Assembly: GCA_029252805.1 (NCBI GenBank)
Contig: JAQXAR010000003.1
Coordinates: 1 to 64,000 of the forward strand
DNA: 64,000 nt
Direction of reading: 5' to 3'
DNA from: Rickettsiales bacterium
GTDB lineage: Bacteria; Pseudomonadota; Alphaproteobacteria; Rickettsiales; JALZUV01
Shown: positions 1 to 8,819 of the stretch, in pieces
Layout: the number at the start of each line of letters is the position of its first letter
Numbering within the stretch: the first letter of the stretch is position 1
Position numbers and translations under genes: made by a program
The notes under the pieces: model-generated
The model's database searches: none
What the model saw: the letters and a program-made list of their open reading frames with translations, nothing else
Told to the model about the DNA's origin: nothing

Positions 1-2
1 AT

Positions 3-149
3 CAGGCAAAACGCCATCTTCGCAAGTTCAATGGCGTACCAAAAGAGCATTTTAATCTGTTCTTGAAAGAATGTGAGTGGAGGTTTAATATGGGCACACC
101 AAGTGACTTACTGGCAGACCTGAAAAAGTTGCTCAAAGAACATTATTAG
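3..149 (+). mobile_element. IS1595-family transposase, C-terminal 48 residues (cut by window edge)
   Basis: An open frame enters from the left edge and ends at TAG 147-149. Its product contains the segment RHLRKFNGVPKEHF followed by LFLKECEWRFN, which resembles the conserved C-terminal end of IS1595/ISXO2-like DDE transposases. Only the tail is visible, so whether the element is intact lies outside the window. The stop codon runs directly into GGTGTCAGCCCC (149-160), which could belong to the terminal inverted repeat, but the other end is not visible to confirm it. The following 150-405 contains no gene that I can support. Confidence 0.75.
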
Positions 150-336
150 GTGTCAGCCCCAAAAGAATTAGATTTCTAAGATTGAAAATTCCGACCTGAG
201 GAAAATTCTTGAAATGTATTAATTATGCCTGACATAGATGCGGGAATAATCAAACTCGTTGTTGGGGTGCGGGATAGATTTCCGGCATAAATGAAAAGAG
301 ACATAAGTAATACCCGAAGACTATACCCGATTTGCC

Positions 337-345
337 TGTGGATAA
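337..345 (-). promoter_or_regulatory. Perfect DnaA box (TTATCCACA on minus strand)
   Basis: TGTGGATAA on the plus strand is the exact complement of the consensus DnaA-binding 9-mer. It lies in the gene-free stretch between the transposase tail and the bc1 chaperone gene. One isolated box is not an origin; it may titrate DnaA or be a chance match. Confidence 0.4.
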
Positions 346-405
346 ATGTTACGGTTTGATGACAATTATGCGTGTTAGCGGCGCTCAGTCTGTAAAAGAG
401 GCGGA

Positions 406-987
406 TTAGGCCTGTTCCATCAAATCATCAAGACTGGGGAGTTCTAGGCTGCCTTCGGCAAGTCTGGCAGCGTCATAATGGTTCAGGTGATCGGTGATAT
501 GGCCGAGATAAAGCTGCAGCAGGTTAATATCATCCGCATCGCCCTTGCCGGCGTAAACATTCTTCTGGATGGCTTCGTGGATGGCCTCCTTGCTCTCCAA
601 AGCATCTTCATAGGCTTCCACCCTGCCATAGAGCGCTTGCCCCATCGCCTTAATACGGCGTGAAACACCGGTATCACCCACGCCGAGTTCACGCAGAACC
701 GTATCCATATCGTCAAACAGCACTTCTAGCAGTTGTTTGGTCACGGGCTCATAAGCCTGAACATAGTTATTTTCCTGCTTCATACGGTTAATCCATAAGA
801 AAATGTGGAGAATCAGCATCTCAAAGCGGCCATCGAGTGTATCGGGTACGTTGGCCGTCTCGTAAAACCACGGATCTCTTGCCTGTTCGTGTAGCTCGCC
901 ATAAATTAGCATTGCTTGCTCGCGTGCATCGGGTAGAAAGAACTGTGCAATATGTTTTAGCGTTGAGAGAAATGAAGAGGATGACAT
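406..987 (-). CDS. Ubiquinol-cytochrome c chaperone (Cbp3/UPF0174 family)
   Basis: A 193-residue protein related to Cbp3, which helps assemble cytochrome b into the respiratory bc1 complex at the inner membrane. Family hallmarks are visible: an N-terminal ...YGELHEQARDPWFY segment, then VPDTLDGRFEMLILH, and later DDMDTVLRELGVGD followed by KAMGQALYGRVEAYEDAL. The frame stays open further upstream to 1152, but that extension is antisense to bamE and does not resemble the family, so I take the ATG at 985-987, giving MSSSSFLSTLKHIAQFF. That ATG shares the palindrome CATG with the start of bamE on the other strand. No good ribosome binding site precedes it. The family assignment is strong; the start is fairly secure. 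Confidence 0.88.
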   Translation of the reverse strand: MSSSSFLSTLKHIAQFFLPDAREQAMLIYGELHEQARDPWFYETANVPDTLDGRFEMLILHIFLWINRMKQENNYVQAYEPVTKQLLEVLFDDMDTVLRELGVGDTGVSRRIKAMGQALYGRVEAYEDALESKEAIHEAIQKNVYAGKGDADDINLLQLYLGHITDHLNHYDAARLAEGSLELPSLDDLMEQA

Positions 988-1438
988 GGCTCGTTTTTGG
1001 CAGATAGTTTTAGCAGGGTCAATGGCCGTACTGTTATTGAGTGCGTGCGATCCGAAAATATCGGAGCGTGGCAAGCAGCAGCTGGTAGAGGCGGCTGAGC
1101 AAATTACACCGGATGAGACTACACGCGCAGAGGTGATAGAGCTTTTGGGCACGCCTTCAGCGGTTGGGCAGTTTGCTGATAAAGCGTGGTATTATGTCGC
1201 GCAGCGCAAAGAGGGCGTTGGTTTTTTTGCGCCTGAAGTGGTGGATAGCCATGTGCTTCGCCTCACTTTCTCCGGTGATACAGTGGATGATGTGCGCAAC
1301 TATGATCAATCAGATACACGTCAGGTAAGCTTTTCAGATCGCGCAACACCGACAGAGGGTCAAGAATACGGCTTTATCGAGCAATTAATCGGTAATATCG
1401 GTAAATTTAACAAACAGGGTGCCGATTCGGTTCAGTAA
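986..1438 (+). CDS. bamE: Outer membrane assembly lipoprotein BamE (SmpA/OmlA)
   Basis: A 150-residue lipoprotein subunit of the BAM complex, which inserts beta-barrel proteins into the outer membrane. The N-terminus is a lipoprotein signal with lipobox LSAC and Cys21 as the expected lipidation site. The BamE domain follows, including TRAEVIELLGTPSAVGQF and the aromatic AWYYVAQRKEGVGFF stretch. A GAAGAGGA sequence upstream of the ATG is a convincing ribosome binding site. The gene is divergent from the bc1 chaperone, with overlapping start codons, and is followed two bases later by cytochrome b561, suggesting co-transcription. Confidence 0.9.
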   Translation: MARFWQIVLAGSMAVLLLSACDPKISERGKQQLVEAAEQITPDETTRAEVIELLGTPSAVGQFADKAWYYVAQRKEGVGFFAPEVVDSHVLRLTFSGDTVDDVRNYDQSDTRQVSFSDRATPTEGQEYGFIEQLIGNIGKFNKQGADSVQ

Positions 1439-1440
1439 AA

Positions 1441-1971
1441 ATGCAGCGCTATAATAAAATTGCCATTGGATTTCATTGGATTGTGGCGCTAATCATGATT
1501 GGCCTGTTGGCGCTCGGCCTGATCATGGTTGATATGCCCAAGCCTGATAAATATGTTTTTTACGGATGGCATAAGGCGTTTGGTATTATTGTGCTGGGAT
1601 TGGTGACGTTGCGCCTGATATGGCGAATCATGAGAAAACCACCCGAATTGCCCCAAAATACTCTGAAAATGCACAAAATAGCCGCTCATGTCACTCATAT
1701 CGTACTTTATGTGCTTATGTTTGCGATGCCGCTTATTGGTTGGACGATGTCTTCTGCGGGAGGACATCCGGTTTCTGTTTTTGGTTTGAAGATTCCGGCG
1801 ATTGTTGGGAAAGATAAAGAACTGGGTTCATTGATGCATGATTTGCATGAATGGGGGAGCTGGGCACTGATCGCCGTGATTATGCTACATTTAGGCGCGT
1901 CGCTCTATCACCATTTCATTTTGAAAGATGGCATCTTGTTGCGGATGCTGCCCGGCAAAGAATCTTCGTAA
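1441..1971 (+). CDS. Cytochrome b561 family protein
   Basis: A 176-residue inner-membrane di-haem cytochrome of the bacterial b561 (YodB/CybB) type, expected to pass electrons between quinol and periplasmic acceptors. It has four hydrophobic helices, with candidate haem-ligand histidines in the first helix (H12, in GFHWIVA), in the second (H44, GWHKAF) and in the C-terminal part (HDLHEW and MLHLGASLYHH). The length is typical. It starts two bases after the bamE stop and is probably translationally linked to it. Electron partners are not evident from the neighbourhood. Confidence 0.85.
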   Translation: MQRYNKIAIGFHWIVALIMIGLLALGLIMVDMPKPDKYVFYGWHKAFGIIVLGLVTLRLIWRIMRKPPELPQNTLKMHKIAAHVTHIVLYVLMFAMPLIGWTMSSAGGHPVSVFGLKIPAIVGKDKELGSLMHDLHEWGSWALIAVIMLHLGASLYHHFILKDGILLRMLPGKESS

Positions 1972-2009
1972 AGCCGCTCTCTGCTTAGAGTTTCTTAACA
2001 TTTTCACGT

Positions 2010-2015
2010 TATAAT
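2010..2015 (+). promoter_or_regulatory. Consensus -10 element TATAAT six bases before a start codon
   Basis: A perfect TATAAT ends 6 nt before the ATG at 2022, so transcription would begin at or next to the A of the start codon. There is no Shine-Dalgarno sequence in between. No clear -35 element lies 16-18 bp upstream. The arrangement predicts a leaderless mRNA for the patatin-like gene. Confidence 0.5.
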
Positions 2016-2021
2016 GGATGC

Positions 2022-3266
2022 ATGGTTGCCCCTTTAGAACAAAAACCCAAAATTACCCTACGGCCTGATGACTGGCCCGTTCTGACGGCCGATTTACAGA
2101 ATATTGAAATGGTGGCACTTGAAGGCGCGGGGGTGACGGGCGTTGTTTATACGGGTGCGTTGCGGGCTTTGCATGAGCAAGGCCTGTTGGGGAAGGTTAA
2201 GCGATTCTCGGGAACGTCCTCTGGTTCAATTGTGGCTCTAGGGGCCGCTCTTGGTTACCGGGGCGCTGAACTTGAGTCTATCGCACTAAATCAAGATTTT
2301 AGATCCTTTTGCCGTACCAATGGTCGCTGGCTAAGGCAAATGCGTCAAAATTTTAAACGTGACGGGATCTTCAGCGGGGCTGAAATGCGTCGGTGGGTTA
2401 GTAACCTTTGTGCAAGACGCATTGGCCAAGATGCGCTCTCATTCGCTGACTTAGAAGAATATCGCAAGCAAGCTGAAGCAGGAAATAGGACATTCTTTGA
2501 AGAAAAATACAAATGGGCGATGGAGCATAAATTACATTTCCGCCGTCATTCACTCGATCGCTCCCAGTTCACATATGATTTTGAATGTGGAACACCAAAA
2601 GAATCCATTGCTAGAATGATGGAAGTGGCCGCTAGTTTTCGATCTTTAGAAGTCGCAGCAGCAGAAGTAAAAGAAGACGAAAGAGGCAATAAAAGTGAAC
2701 ATTCGGCCCTTTTTAACGAGAAAAACACCCCAAATCTCACTTTAGCAAGTGCAGTTCGCGCATCTGCTTCTTATCCGTTTGTGTTCCGCAATGTTCAAAT
2801 TGAAGATGATAAGGGGGTAGTGCGCAGTTATACTGATGGTGGCTTCACTCAACCGATTCCGATGACTTCAATGGATGAAGAGGGAATTCCGAATAACAGA
2901 GTGCTGGGGTTCGTAAGTGAGTATTTCCCAGATAAACCACAAGAAGTGAGCCATACTCCAAAGGTGGGGTGGGCCTCAAAGAAGTTGACGAGCCTCATTG
3001 CAACAGCGGTCGGAAGAAAATATATAGAGAAACATGGTAGTGAAGATAGAACCTCACGTGAGGTCGGTTTGAGGCTGATGGATGAGGCGACAGCACGTTT
3101 TCATGAGAGAGGAAAAATCCGCGCAAATAATCCCCATTTAATGTGTAGAATCATACCTTTAGACCGAGATGGCGTGGATGGGAAAGACTTTGAACTTACG
3201 ACGTCACGTAAAGAACAGCTTATCAAATCGGCTTACGCAACGACGCTGAATACGATTAAACCATAA
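2022..3266 (+). CDS. Patatin-like phospholipase
   Basis: A 414-residue member of the patatin/cPLA2-like serine hydrolases, which cleave acyl esters of phospholipids with a Ser-Asp dyad. The glycine-rich oxyanion-hole segment EGAGVTG (residues 34-40), the nucleophile elbow GTSSG (64-68, Ser66) and the Asp motif YTDGGFTQP (Asp272) are present in the expected order. The oxyanion motif departs from the usual GGGxRG. No signal peptide or membrane segment is obvious, so it is probably cytoplasmic or peripherally attached. It stands alone, with its own promoter-like TATAAT. The substrate is unknown; similar folds occur in secreted effectors and in housekeeping RssA-like proteins. Confidence 0.85.
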   Translation: MVAPLEQKPKITLRPDDWPVLTADLQNIEMVALEGAGVTGVVYTGALRALHEQGLLGKVKRFSGTSSGSIVALGAALGYRGAELESIALNQDFRSFCRTNGRWLRQMRQNFKRDGIFSGAEMRRWVSNLCARRIGQDALSFADLEEYRKQAEAGNRTFFEEKYKWAMEHKLHFRRHSLDRSQFTYDFECGTPKESIARMMEVAASFRSLEVAAAEVKEDERGNKSEHSALFNEKNTPNLTLASAVRASASYPFVFRNVQIEDDKGVVRSYTDGGFTQPIPMTSMDEEGIPNNRVLGFVSEYFPDKPQEVSHTPKVGWASKKLTSLIATAVGRKYIEKHGSEDRTSREVGLRLMDEATARFHERGKIRANNPHLMCRIIPLDRDGVDGKDFELTTSRKEQLIKSAYATTLNTIKP

Positions 3267-3372
3267 CCTGAGGCACGCAAAGAGTTGCCCCTTCTCGCTG
3301 AGAAACGAGATCATGGTCCGATTGGATTGAGAAATAGGGTGAAAAACATGCTAATTTCGTTAATCTGCGACG

Positions 3373-4968
3373 ATGTTTGTATCTGTAAAAAACCTATCCA
3401 TTTCATTTGCTAAACCTGAGGGCGGCACTGCTTTTGCGGTGAAAGGGGTTGATTTTGAGATTCAAGAGGGCGAAACCCTCGCTTTGGTGGGAGAGTCTGG
3501 CTCAGGCAAGTCTCTTACGGCGCTTTCATTAATGAAGCTTTTGCCGAGATCAGCGCAAACAAAGGGTCAGTTTGTCTTCCAAGGTGAGGAGGTTCATACA
3601 AAAACAGAACGAGAGATGCAGAAAATACGAGGTTCACGTATTGCAATGATCTTTCAGGAGCCGATGACAGCGCTAAACCCGCTTCATACCATCGGTAAGC
3701 AAATCACAGAGATATTAGAGCGGCATCAACCCTTAAGTAAGAAGTCAGAGCGGTTAGAGCAAATTCACGCACTCTTAGAAGAGGTGGGGTTGGGTAAACT
3801 AAAATCACGTCTAAGTGCCTATCCACATCAATTATCGGGAGGAGAGCGTCAGCGTGTGATGATTGCAATGGCGATTGCGTGTGAACCGGAACTATTATTG
3901 GCCGATGAACCGACAACCGCCGTCGATGTGACACTTCAGGTCCAGATACTTAGGCTGCTGAAAAAGATACAAAAAGAGCGAAATCTATCGATATTATTTA
4001 TTACGCATGATTTGAAAATTGTTGAGCAAATGGCTGATCGAGTTGCCGTATTAAAGCAAGGCGAATTAATTGAAACCTCGTGTGTGAAAACTTTCTTTAA
4101 AAAGCCCAAACATGAATATTCGCGTTTATTATTAGATTCTCGTCCCAAGGGAGAGCCTCCCGCTCCCGCTTTTGAAGGGAATATTGTGATGAGTGCAAAA
4201 GACGTTAGCGTTAAGTTTGCATCGAAGAAGAACCTATGGGGCAAAGTAACTCACTGGAATATAGCAGCAAATGAGATTTCGTTAGAAATTAAGAAGGGGC
4301 AGTCTTTGGGAATTGTCGGAGAGTCTGGTTCCGGTAAAACGACGCTTGCGATGGCTTTGCTTCATTTGCAAAAGGCATCCGGGAAGATTGTCTTTATGGG
4401 AGAAGATATTTCGAATTTTTCCGCATCTGAGCTTCAGAGCTTACGTTCAAAATTACAAATTGTTTTCCAAGACCCTTTTGGGAGTTTAAACCCGCGCTTA
4501 TCGATTGGTGAAATTATCGGTGAGGGGTTAAGGGTTCATCAACCCAAGCTTTCTCGTGAAAACCGCCGAGTCTTGTCTGCTAAGTCATTGGAAGGGCTGG
4601 GGTTATCAGCTGATATGTTGGACCGGTATCCGCATGAGTTTTCTGGTGGGCAGCGGCAGCGCATCGCGATTGCCCGTGCGATGATTTTAAAGCCAGAAAT
4701 CGTCGTTATGGATGAGCCGACATCAGCCCTAGATGTGACCGTACAGGCTCAAATTGTTGAATTACTTAGGGATTTGCAGAATAAAACAGGCGTGAGTTTT
4801 CTTTTCATCAGTCATGATTTGCAGGTAGTTCGCGCGGTTTGTCATGAAGTGATAGTGATGCAGGCCGGAAAACTAGTCGAGCAGGGTTCGGCAAAGCAAA
4901 TATTTGAGAACCCGAAACAAGAATATACACGCAATTTGGTCAATGCTTCATTGGGGGAGGCTTTATGA
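3373..4968 (+). CDS. Double-domain ABC transporter ATPase (YejF/Dpp-Opp type)
   Basis: A 531-residue protein with two complete ATP-binding cassettes, as in YejF of peptide/microcin C importers. Domain 1 has Walker A GESGSGKS (residues 40-47), signature LSGGERQR and Walker B LLLADEPT. Domain 2 has another GESGSGKT, a QIVFQDPFGSLNPR Q-loop, signature FSGGQRQR and VVMDEPTSALD. Both sites look catalytically intact. No permease or binding-protein gene is nearby, so partners must be encoded elsewhere. The last codon overlaps the mnmE start (ATGA), implying translational coupling to a tRNA-modification gene. TAATCT six bases before the ATG may be a -10 element. Confidence 0.88.
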   Translation: MFVSVKNLSISFAKPEGGTAFAVKGVDFEIQEGETLALVGESGSGKSLTALSLMKLLPRSAQTKGQFVFQGEEVHTKTEREMQKIRGSRIAMIFQEPMTALNPLHTIGKQITEILERHQPLSKKSERLEQIHALLEEVGLGKLKSRLSAYPHQLSGGERQRVMIAMAIACEPELLLADEPTTAVDVTLQVQILRLLKKIQKERNLSILFITHDLKIVEQMADRVAVLKQGELIETSCVKTFFKKPKHEYSRLLLDSRPKGEPPAPAFEGNIVMSAKDVSVKFASKKNLWGKVTHWNIAANEISLEIKKGQSLGIVGESGSGKTTLAMALLHLQKASGKIVFMGEDISNFSASELQSLRSKLQIVFQDPFGSLNPRLSIGEIIGEGLRVHQPKLSRENRRVLSAKSLEGLGLSADMLDRYPHEFSGGQRQRIAIARAMILKPEIVVMDEPTSALDVTVQAQIVELLRDLQNKTGVSFLFISHDLQVVRAVCHEVIVMQAGKLVEQGSAKQIFENPKQEYTRNLVNASLGEAL

Positions 4969-6269
4969 GTGAATTAGATACGATCTTTGCCAGAGCGACA
5001 GCATCTGGCCGTGCCGGAGTCTCGGTTCTTAGAATTTCAGGAAAGGATGCTCTAAAGGCATGCGAGCATTTTGGAAGAACGGAACCCCCTACGCCCCGAC
5101 ATGCGATCTTACATTCTTTCAAAGTGGATGAAGAATTTATAGATTCTGGATTAATGCTCTTCTTTCAAGGGCCACTCAGCTTCACGGGTGAAGATATCAT
5201 TGAATTCCAGATGCATGGAGGTGTGGCAATCATGAACCGCATGATGAAGGAGCTTTCAGCCCTTTCCTCTTTTCGTTTAGCAAAGCCAGGAGAGTTTTCT
5301 CAACGGGCTTTTCTGAATCAGAAAATGGACCTTACAGAAGCGGAAGGGCTGGTAGATATTATCAATGCTGAGACGGAACGTCAGCGTATTCAGGCTTCTC
5401 GACTCACTCAAGGTCATGCAGCTGACTTCTTTGAAGCGCTCCGCAATAGAGTTCTAGAGCCAATGGCATTGATAGAGGCTTATATTGATTTCCCTGAGGA
5501 AGAGATCCCTGAGGAAGTGACGCGTCAGATTGATGAATCTATTGTGTCTTTGAAAGAAGAAATTACGTACCAACTTTCGTCCGGACAATCAGCAGAGCGT
5601 TTGAGGGAGGGGTTTGTTGTCCTATTGATGGGTAAGCCGAATAGTGGAAAGTCGAGTTTACTTAATGCAATTGTGAAGCGAGAAGCGGCAATAGTGACGG
5701 ACATACCTGGAACAACCCGTGATTTGATAGAAATTGGATGTGAAATAAATGGATTGCCGGTTACATTAATAGATACGGCGGGCTTGAGAGAGTCGGAGGA
5801 CGCGATTGAGCAGCAAGGCGTGGCCAAGGCGAGGCTTAGAGCCAAAGAGGCAGATATTATTCTCTATTTGAGAGATGCTGAGGATATGCAGAGTGAAGAT
5901 GTGATTGTTTCCGAGGCTCCCATCTATCGAATTGCGACGAAAATTGACCTGGCGCCCTGCCCTGTATTTGAATCTGATTATCAAATTAGCACCCGATCAC
6001 TTGATGGGCTTGATGAGCTGATGGATGCTATGAGTCGAGATTTGGAAAATAAGTTACCAGCATCTGACTGTTTTGCCCTTCACCAACGTCACCGACAATT
6101 ACTCCAAGATTCGCTCAAGGCATTAGAGCTATTTGATGAATCCTCCGCTCTAGAAATTAGAGCGGAACATTTAAGAGAGGCTGCGACAGTGCTCGGTGAC
6201 ATTATTGGTTCTCATAGCGTTGAGGATCTTTTAGATATTATTTTTAGTTCATTCTGTATTGGGAAATAG
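4965..6269 (+). CDS. mnmE: tRNA uridine-5-carboxymethylaminomethyl modification GTPase MnmE
   Basis: A 434-residue GTPase that works with MnmG to modify the wobble uridine (U34) of certain tRNAs. The N-terminal tetrahydrofolate-binding domain begins with DTIFARATASGRAGVSVLRISG. The G domain has the P-loop GKPNSGKSS, the DIPGTTRD switch and DTAGLRE; the NKxD position reads TKID. The protein ends in FCIGK, with the conserved C-terminal Cys used by the family. It overlaps the ABC ATPase by four bases and its partner mnmG follows about 90 bp downstream. Confidence 0.96.
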   Translation: MSELDTIFARATASGRAGVSVLRISGKDALKACEHFGRTEPPTPRHAILHSFKVDEEFIDSGLMLFFQGPLSFTGEDIIEFQMHGGVAIMNRMMKELSALSSFRLAKPGEFSQRAFLNQKMDLTEAEGLVDIINAETERQRIQASRLTQGHAADFFEALRNRVLEPMALIEAYIDFPEEEIPEEVTRQIDESIVSLKEEITYQLSSGQSAERLREGFVVLLMGKPNSGKSSLLNAIVKREAAIVTDIPGTTRDLIEIGCEINGLPVTLIDTAGLRESEDAIEQQGVAKARLRAKEADIILYLRDAEDMQSEDVIVSEAPIYRIATKIDLAPCPVFESDYQISTRSLDGLDELMDAMSRDLENKLPASDCFALHQRHRQLLQDSLKALELFDESSALEIRAEHLREAATVLGDIIGSHSVEDLLDIIFSSFCIGK

Positions 6270-6344
6270 TCTTACAGACTCATACTCTGTCCTGTATTTT
6301 ATCAATCAGTCATGATATAGCCTCGTCCTGAGGCGGAACAAAAA

Positions 6345-6360
6345 CGTTTCACGTGAAACA
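6345..6360. promoter_or_regulatory. parS centromere site (15/16 match), overlapping the mnmG start codon
   Basis: CGTTTCACGTGAAACA matches the bacterial parS consensus TGTTTCACGTGAAACA in 15 of 16 positions, and the central 14-bp palindrome is perfect. Its last base is the A of the mnmG ATG. ParB encoded about 3.3 kb downstream is the expected ligand. Bound ParB could also affect mnmG expression, since the site replaces the usual ribosome-binding region. Confidence 0.93.
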
Positions 6361-8213
6361 TGGAAAACAAATTTGATGTAATTATAATTGGCGGCGGACA
6401 TGCCGGAACTGAGGCTGCAAGCGCCTCAGCACGTATTGGCGCGCGTACGCTACTGGTGACACATAAGGCGGAAACTGTGGGTGTAATGTCCTGCAATCCT
6501 GCTATTGGCGGAGTTGGCAAGGGTACGCTAGTTAAAGAGATTGACGCTCTGGGCGGTGTTATGGGGCGTGCGATTGATCGCGCCGGCATTCACTATAAAA
6601 TGTTAAATGCGAGTAAGGGGCCGGCTGTCTGGGGCCCCCGCGCTCAGGCAGACCGTGAATTATATCGAAATGCGGTTCAGGAAATTCTCTTTAATCATCT
6701 GAATCTGTCAATCCGCGAAGACGAAGTAGCCGATCTTTTGATTGAAGGTAGTGTTGTGCTAGGGGTGAAGTTGTCGAATGGTGAAGATATAAAGGCCTCA
6801 AAAGTTGTTCTAACAACCGGCACCTTCTTGAATGGCGTTATTCATTTTGGCCATGAGTCAGAAGGTGCCGGTCGTATAGGAGAGCGCCCCTCTCTATCTT
6901 TGGCCAAGAGGTTGTATGATCTAAAATTAAGGATGGGTCGCTTGAAAACGGGAACCCCTCCCCGCTTAGATCGTGAAACAATTGATTATAACCGATGTGA
7001 ATCTCAGCCCGGAGATGATTCCCCGAGTCCATTCTCGTTCTTAACTACAGAGATTTCGATTCCGCAAATTCCGTGCCATATTACCAGAACGTCCCTAGAG
7101 ACAAAGAAAGTTATAGAAGAGAATATTCATTTATCTGCTATATATGGAGGAAAGATTTCAGGGGCGGCCCCTCGGTATTGTCCGTCGATTGAGGATAAGA
7201 TTTCACGTTTTGCAGATAAAGAAACACATCAAATATTCTTGGAGCCAGAAGGCCTAAATTCTAATTTGGTCTACCCTAATGGACTATCCACTTCTTTGCC
7301 ACGTGGAACACAAGATGCTTTCATTCAGTCTATTCCAGCCTTAGAAAAGGCAAAAATCATCCAATATGGTTATGCAGTTGAGTATGATTATGTTGACCCT
7401 CGCGAATTGCGCTCCACCTTAGAGCTGAAAAGGATTCCAGGTCTGTATATGGCGGGGCAGATTAATGGAACAACCGGATATGAGGAGGCGGGTGGGCAGG
7501 GCCTTGTTGCGGGTGCAAATGCGGCGCTGAGTTTTAGCAATCAGTCGCTCACCCTCTCTCGAAAAGAGTCTTATATCGGGGTGATGATTGATGATTTGAC
7601 GGCTCTGGGGGCGAGTGAGCCCTATCGAATGTTTACTTCTCGAGCGGAGCATCGATTGATCCTTCGCCAAGATAATGCCGACCGTCGATTGACCCAAAGG
7701 GGTCGAGAGCTGAATCTGGTTGATGATAGCCGGTGGGAGTTGTTTGCCGTGAAAAATGAAGAAATTCAGCAATGGAAATCGGTCATGGCTCAGGTTATGA
7801 TGGCCCCGACTGAATTGGTTAAGCATGGAATAGAGGTGAAGCAAGATGGTCGTCGGCGTGCTATTTCAGAATTAATAGCTCACCGGCTGATGGGTTGGGA
7901 GGATGCTGAAGCGATTAGTCCGGCTTTTAAGGCTATACCCCCGGTGATCCGACGGGCATTGGAAAATGACTCTCTCTATGCTGCGTTTGAGGCTCGCCAT
8001 AATCATGAGGTTGTGGCATTTGAAGAAATGCAGAATGTACGCCTTCCGGACGGCTTTGATTATTGGGCGATTAATGGATTGTCTTCCGAGCTCTCCGAAA
8101 AGTTGTCCTTGGCTCGTCCTGAAGCGATGTCACAAGTGAAGCGAATTGAAGGGATTACACCTTCTGCGGTTGCGGCGATTCTTGTCGCTTTGCGGAAACG
8201 AAAGGTCGCGTAA
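6360..8213 (+). CDS. mnmG: tRNA uridine-5-carboxymethylaminomethyl modification enzyme MnmG (GidA)
   Basis: A 617-residue FAD enzyme that, with MnmE, installs carboxymethylaminomethyl groups on tRNA wobble uridine. The FAD-binding motif [10 protein letters not shown] lies near the N-terminus, followed by [10 protein letters not shown]. Later signatures are [16 protein letters not shown], and [21 protein letters not shown]. The length is typical. The start is fixed by the family N-terminus ([13 protein letters not shown]). Unusually, the parS palindrome abuts the ATG and no Shine-Dalgarno sequence is seen. The stop TAA shares one base with the rsmG ATG. Confidence 0.97.
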   Translation: MENKFDVIIIGGGHAGTEAASASARIGARTLLVTHKAETVGVMSCNPAIGGVGKGTLVKEIDALGGVMGRAIDRAGIHYKMLNASKGPAVWGPRAQADRELYRNAVQEILFNHLNLSIREDEVADLLIEGSVVLGVKLSNGEDIKASKVVLTTGTFLNGVIHFGHESEGAGRIGERPSLSLAKRLYDLKLRMGRLKTGTPPRLDRETIDYNRCESQPGDDSPSPFSFLTTEISIPQIPCHITRTSLETKKVIEENIHLSAIYGGKISGAAPRYCPSIEDKISRFADKETHQIFLEPEGLNSNLVYPNGLSTSLPRGTQDAFIQSIPALEKAKIIQYGYAVEYDYVDPRELRSTLELKRIPGLYMAGQINGTTGYEEAGGQGLVAGANAALSFSNQSLTLSRKESYIGVMIDDLTALGASEPYRMFTSRAEHRLILRQDNADRRLTQRGRELNLVDDSRWELFAVKNEEIQQWKSVMAQVMMAPTELVKHGIEVKQDGRRRAISELIAHRLMGWEDAEAISPAFKAIPPVIRRALENDSLYAAFEARHNHEVVAFEEMQNVRLPDGFDYWAINGLSSELSEKLSLARPEAMSQVKRIEGITPSAVAAILVALRKRKVA

Positions 8214-8812
8214 TGGAATACGAAGAATTCACAAAATCTATAAGTGTTTCACGTGAAACACATTTGAGGCTTTTGCGTTACGTTGAGCTGTTAGAAGAGT
8301 GGGGGAGCGCTATTAACCTCGTTTCCAGCAATGAGAACCTGTGGCATAGACACATCATCGACAGTGCGCAGATGGCGAATTATGTTGATTCTGACGCGAG
8401 CAAACGGATTCTTGATTTGGGAAGTGGGGGAGGTCTTCCGGGAATTGTCCTGGCAGTTATGATGCCAAACCCAATAACCCTCGTTGAATCAGATAGACGC
8501 AAATCGCTCTTTTTAAAGCACTGCATCCATGAGCTAAAGCTTACTCATGCAGAAGTTGAGAATCAGCGCATTGAGAAATGTGAACTGGAGGGGGCTATTA
8601 TTGTCGCTCGAGCTCTTGCGCCATTGAATGATTTGTTTGGCTATGTTCGCCCTTTTTTATTAGAAGACTCAACTTGCCTCTTTCCCAAAGGGCGAAATTA
8701 CGTTAAAGAATGTGAAGAAGCTTCTCGCTTTTGGGAATATGAGAAAGAAGTCATTCCCAGCCTCTCTGGAGATGGTGCGTTGCTAAGAATAAGAAAAATA
8801 AGAAAAAAGTAG
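8213..8812 (+). CDS. rsmG: 16S rRNA (guanine-527-N7) methyltransferase RsmG
   Basis: A 199-residue SAM-dependent methyltransferase that modifies G527 of 16S rRNA. The SAM-binding motif ILDLGSGGGLPGIVLA and the downstream LVESDRRKSLFLKH and VARALAPL segments are characteristic. It overlaps mnmG by one base and precedes parA by seven bases, the classic origin-region order gidA-gidB-parA-parB. A perfect parS site lies inside the coding sequence near the N-terminus, which encodes VSRETH, a common location in other bacteria. Confidence 0.95.
   Translation: MEYEEFTKSISVSRETHLRLLRYVELLEEWGSAINLVSSNENLWHRHIIDSAQMANYVDSDASKRILDLGSGGGLPGIVLAVMMPNPITLVESDRRKSLFLKHCIHELKLTHAEVENQRIEKCELEGAIIVARALAPLNDLFGYVRPFLLEDSTCLFPKGRNYVKECEEASRFWEYEKEVIPSLSGDGALLRIRKIRKK
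8245..8260. promoter_or_regulatory. Perfect parS centromere site within rsmG
   Basis: TGTTTCACGTGAAACA matches the 16-bp parS consensus in every position. It lies in the 5' part of rsmG, about 570 bp upstream of parA and 1.9 kb from the first parS. Two sites close to parAB are typical of origin-proximal centromeres. Confidence 0.97.
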
Positions 8813-8819
8813 GGAATCA

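Noticed and set aside
988-1152. N-terminal extension of the bc1 chaperone gene antisense to bamE
   Set aside because: The extra 55 residues are Ser/Cys/Ala-rich, do not resemble the family and are the shadow of bamE.
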